Source: Clostridia bacterium
Lineage (GTDB): Bacteria; Bacillota_A; Clostridia; Oscillospirales; CAG-272
Direction: 5' to 3'
NCBI GenBank assembly: GCA_017472105.1
Contig: JAFUQY010000418.1
Coordinates: 1-6,139 of the forward strand
DNA length: 6,139 nucleotides
The notes under the pieces were generated by a model. That model made no database searches. It saw only the letters and a program-made list of their open reading frames with translations, and had not been told where the DNA came from. Positions within the stretch are counted from its first letter, which is position 1, and each line of letters opens with the position of its first letter. Below are positions 5,781-6,139 of this stretch, one piece after another. The translations under genes and the position numbers were made by a program.

Positions 5781-6139
5781 GAAAAGCTCCGCTTTTCAAT
5801 TGGATTTGTACGCCTGCGCGGCGGGCGCGAGAACCCTCCGCAGCCGGGCTCTCGATTCGGCTGCCAGGAGTGCCTGGACCCAAGGCTCCGCCGGGCGAGG
5901 GAGTGGACAACGTGCAGCTGTTTTATGGAGCGAACCCACTTTATCGCAAGGGACACTCATTTCCCTCGGTAAACTCAGCCTGCGGCGGCGAGACGGAATC
6001 GCATGTGGCACTGACAGTCGCGGGCGTGTCACTGGATTGACCGGGTAAATTTCAGCCTGCGGCGCAAACTATGATTCACTCACGGCAATGCTCCGGGACG
6101 CCACCCTCAACAAGCCTTCCCCGTGCAGGCACTATAAAT
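5781..6139. repeat. right repeat island, non-coding, several inverted repeats
   Basis: No convincing gene occupies these 359 bases. Visible structure includes a perfect hairpin GAAAAGC-TCC-GCTTTTC (5781-5797), CAGCCG/CGGCTG (5841-5846 with 5858-5863) directly abutting CCAGG/CCTGG (5864-5868 with 5873-5877), and CGAGGGA/TCCCTCG (5896-5902 with 5962-5968). A 13-nt direct repeat TCAGCCTGCGGCG occurs at 5975-5987 and 6052-6064 inside longer degenerate repeats. The 10-mer TCCGCTTTTC at 5788-5797 is shared with the start of the left island (79-88), followed there by similar but diverged sequence. Short open frames here have Arg/Pro/Ser-rich, family-less translations and look like products of GC-rich repeat DNA. 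Confidence 0.65.
6083..6128 (+). repeat. second copy of the 46-bp arm of the two-hairpin element
   Basis: This is a direct repeat of 323-368 with two differences (A for G at the position matching 327, C for T at the position matching 348). It includes the CCTTCCCCG stem arm (6115-6123). Identity stops after GTGCAG, exactly where the loop begins in the left copy. The matching GGGGAAGG arm would lie beyond the window, so the element is either cut by the window edge or truncated. Confidence 0.75.

Noticed and set aside
5927..5939. tRNA-like T-loop sequence GTGGGTTCGCTCC on the minus strand
   Set aside because: No acceptor, D-arm or anticodon stem can be placed around it, and the surrounding inverted repeats do not form a cloverleaf.
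5753..6040. Several 60-95-codon open frames on both strands of the right island
   Set aside because: They overlap one another, have Arg/Pro/Ser-rich translations and cover inverted repeats. None has a convincing ribosome binding site or family motif.

Overview
The window is a compact, GC-rich bacterial segment dominated by one minus-strand gene cluster of six ordinary genes, with a gene-poor, repeat-filled stretch at each end. The gene order ylqF-rnhB-yraN, the protein sequences (RbgA/YlqF GTPase, long threonine synthase) and the style of the intergenic repeats suggest a Clostridia-like Firmicute, probably a gut Oscillospirales/Ruminococcaceae relative. That placement is inference from sequence style, not from a search.

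Layout. Bases 2-67 may be the last 21 codons of a plus-strand gene that enters from the left. Bases 68-510 hold no gene. They contain a duplicated ~110-bp unit (about 114-330) with a variable-stem hairpin in each copy, followed by a two-hairpin palindromic element (about 323-446). Bases 511-5689 are the cluster, read right to left: ylqF/rbgA (ribosome-assembly GTPase), rnhB (RNase HII), yraN (UPF0102 nuclease-like), an M19-family dipeptidase, thrC (threonine synthase) and a calcineurin-like phosphohydrolase. Junctions are tight (8-nt overlap, 8-nt overlap, 36-nt gap, 39-nt gap, 4-nt ATGA overlap), so one transcript is likely. Bases 5690-5780 are an AT-rich leader with a perfect 14-bp palindrome, where the cluster's promoter probably lies. 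Bases 5781-6139 are a second repeat island without a convincing gene. It ends in a direct copy of the 46-bp motif at 323-368.

How the genes fit together. ylqF, rnhB and yraN are a familiar housekeeping neighbourhood (50S maturation, ribonucleotide/RNA-DNA hybrid repair, putative nuclease). The last three genes (dipeptidase, threonine synthase, phosphohydrolase) have no obvious shared pathway and look like co-transcribed metabolic housekeeping.

I see no defence system, mobile element, CRISPR array or biosynthetic cluster. The points most worth a second look are: (1) compensatory base changes between the two copies of the left hairpin, with wobble pairs that only work on the plus strand; (2) the two-hairpin element whose 46-bp arm flanks the cluster as a direct repeat; and (3) a degenerate G4 (guanine-specificity) motif in the YlqF GTPase.
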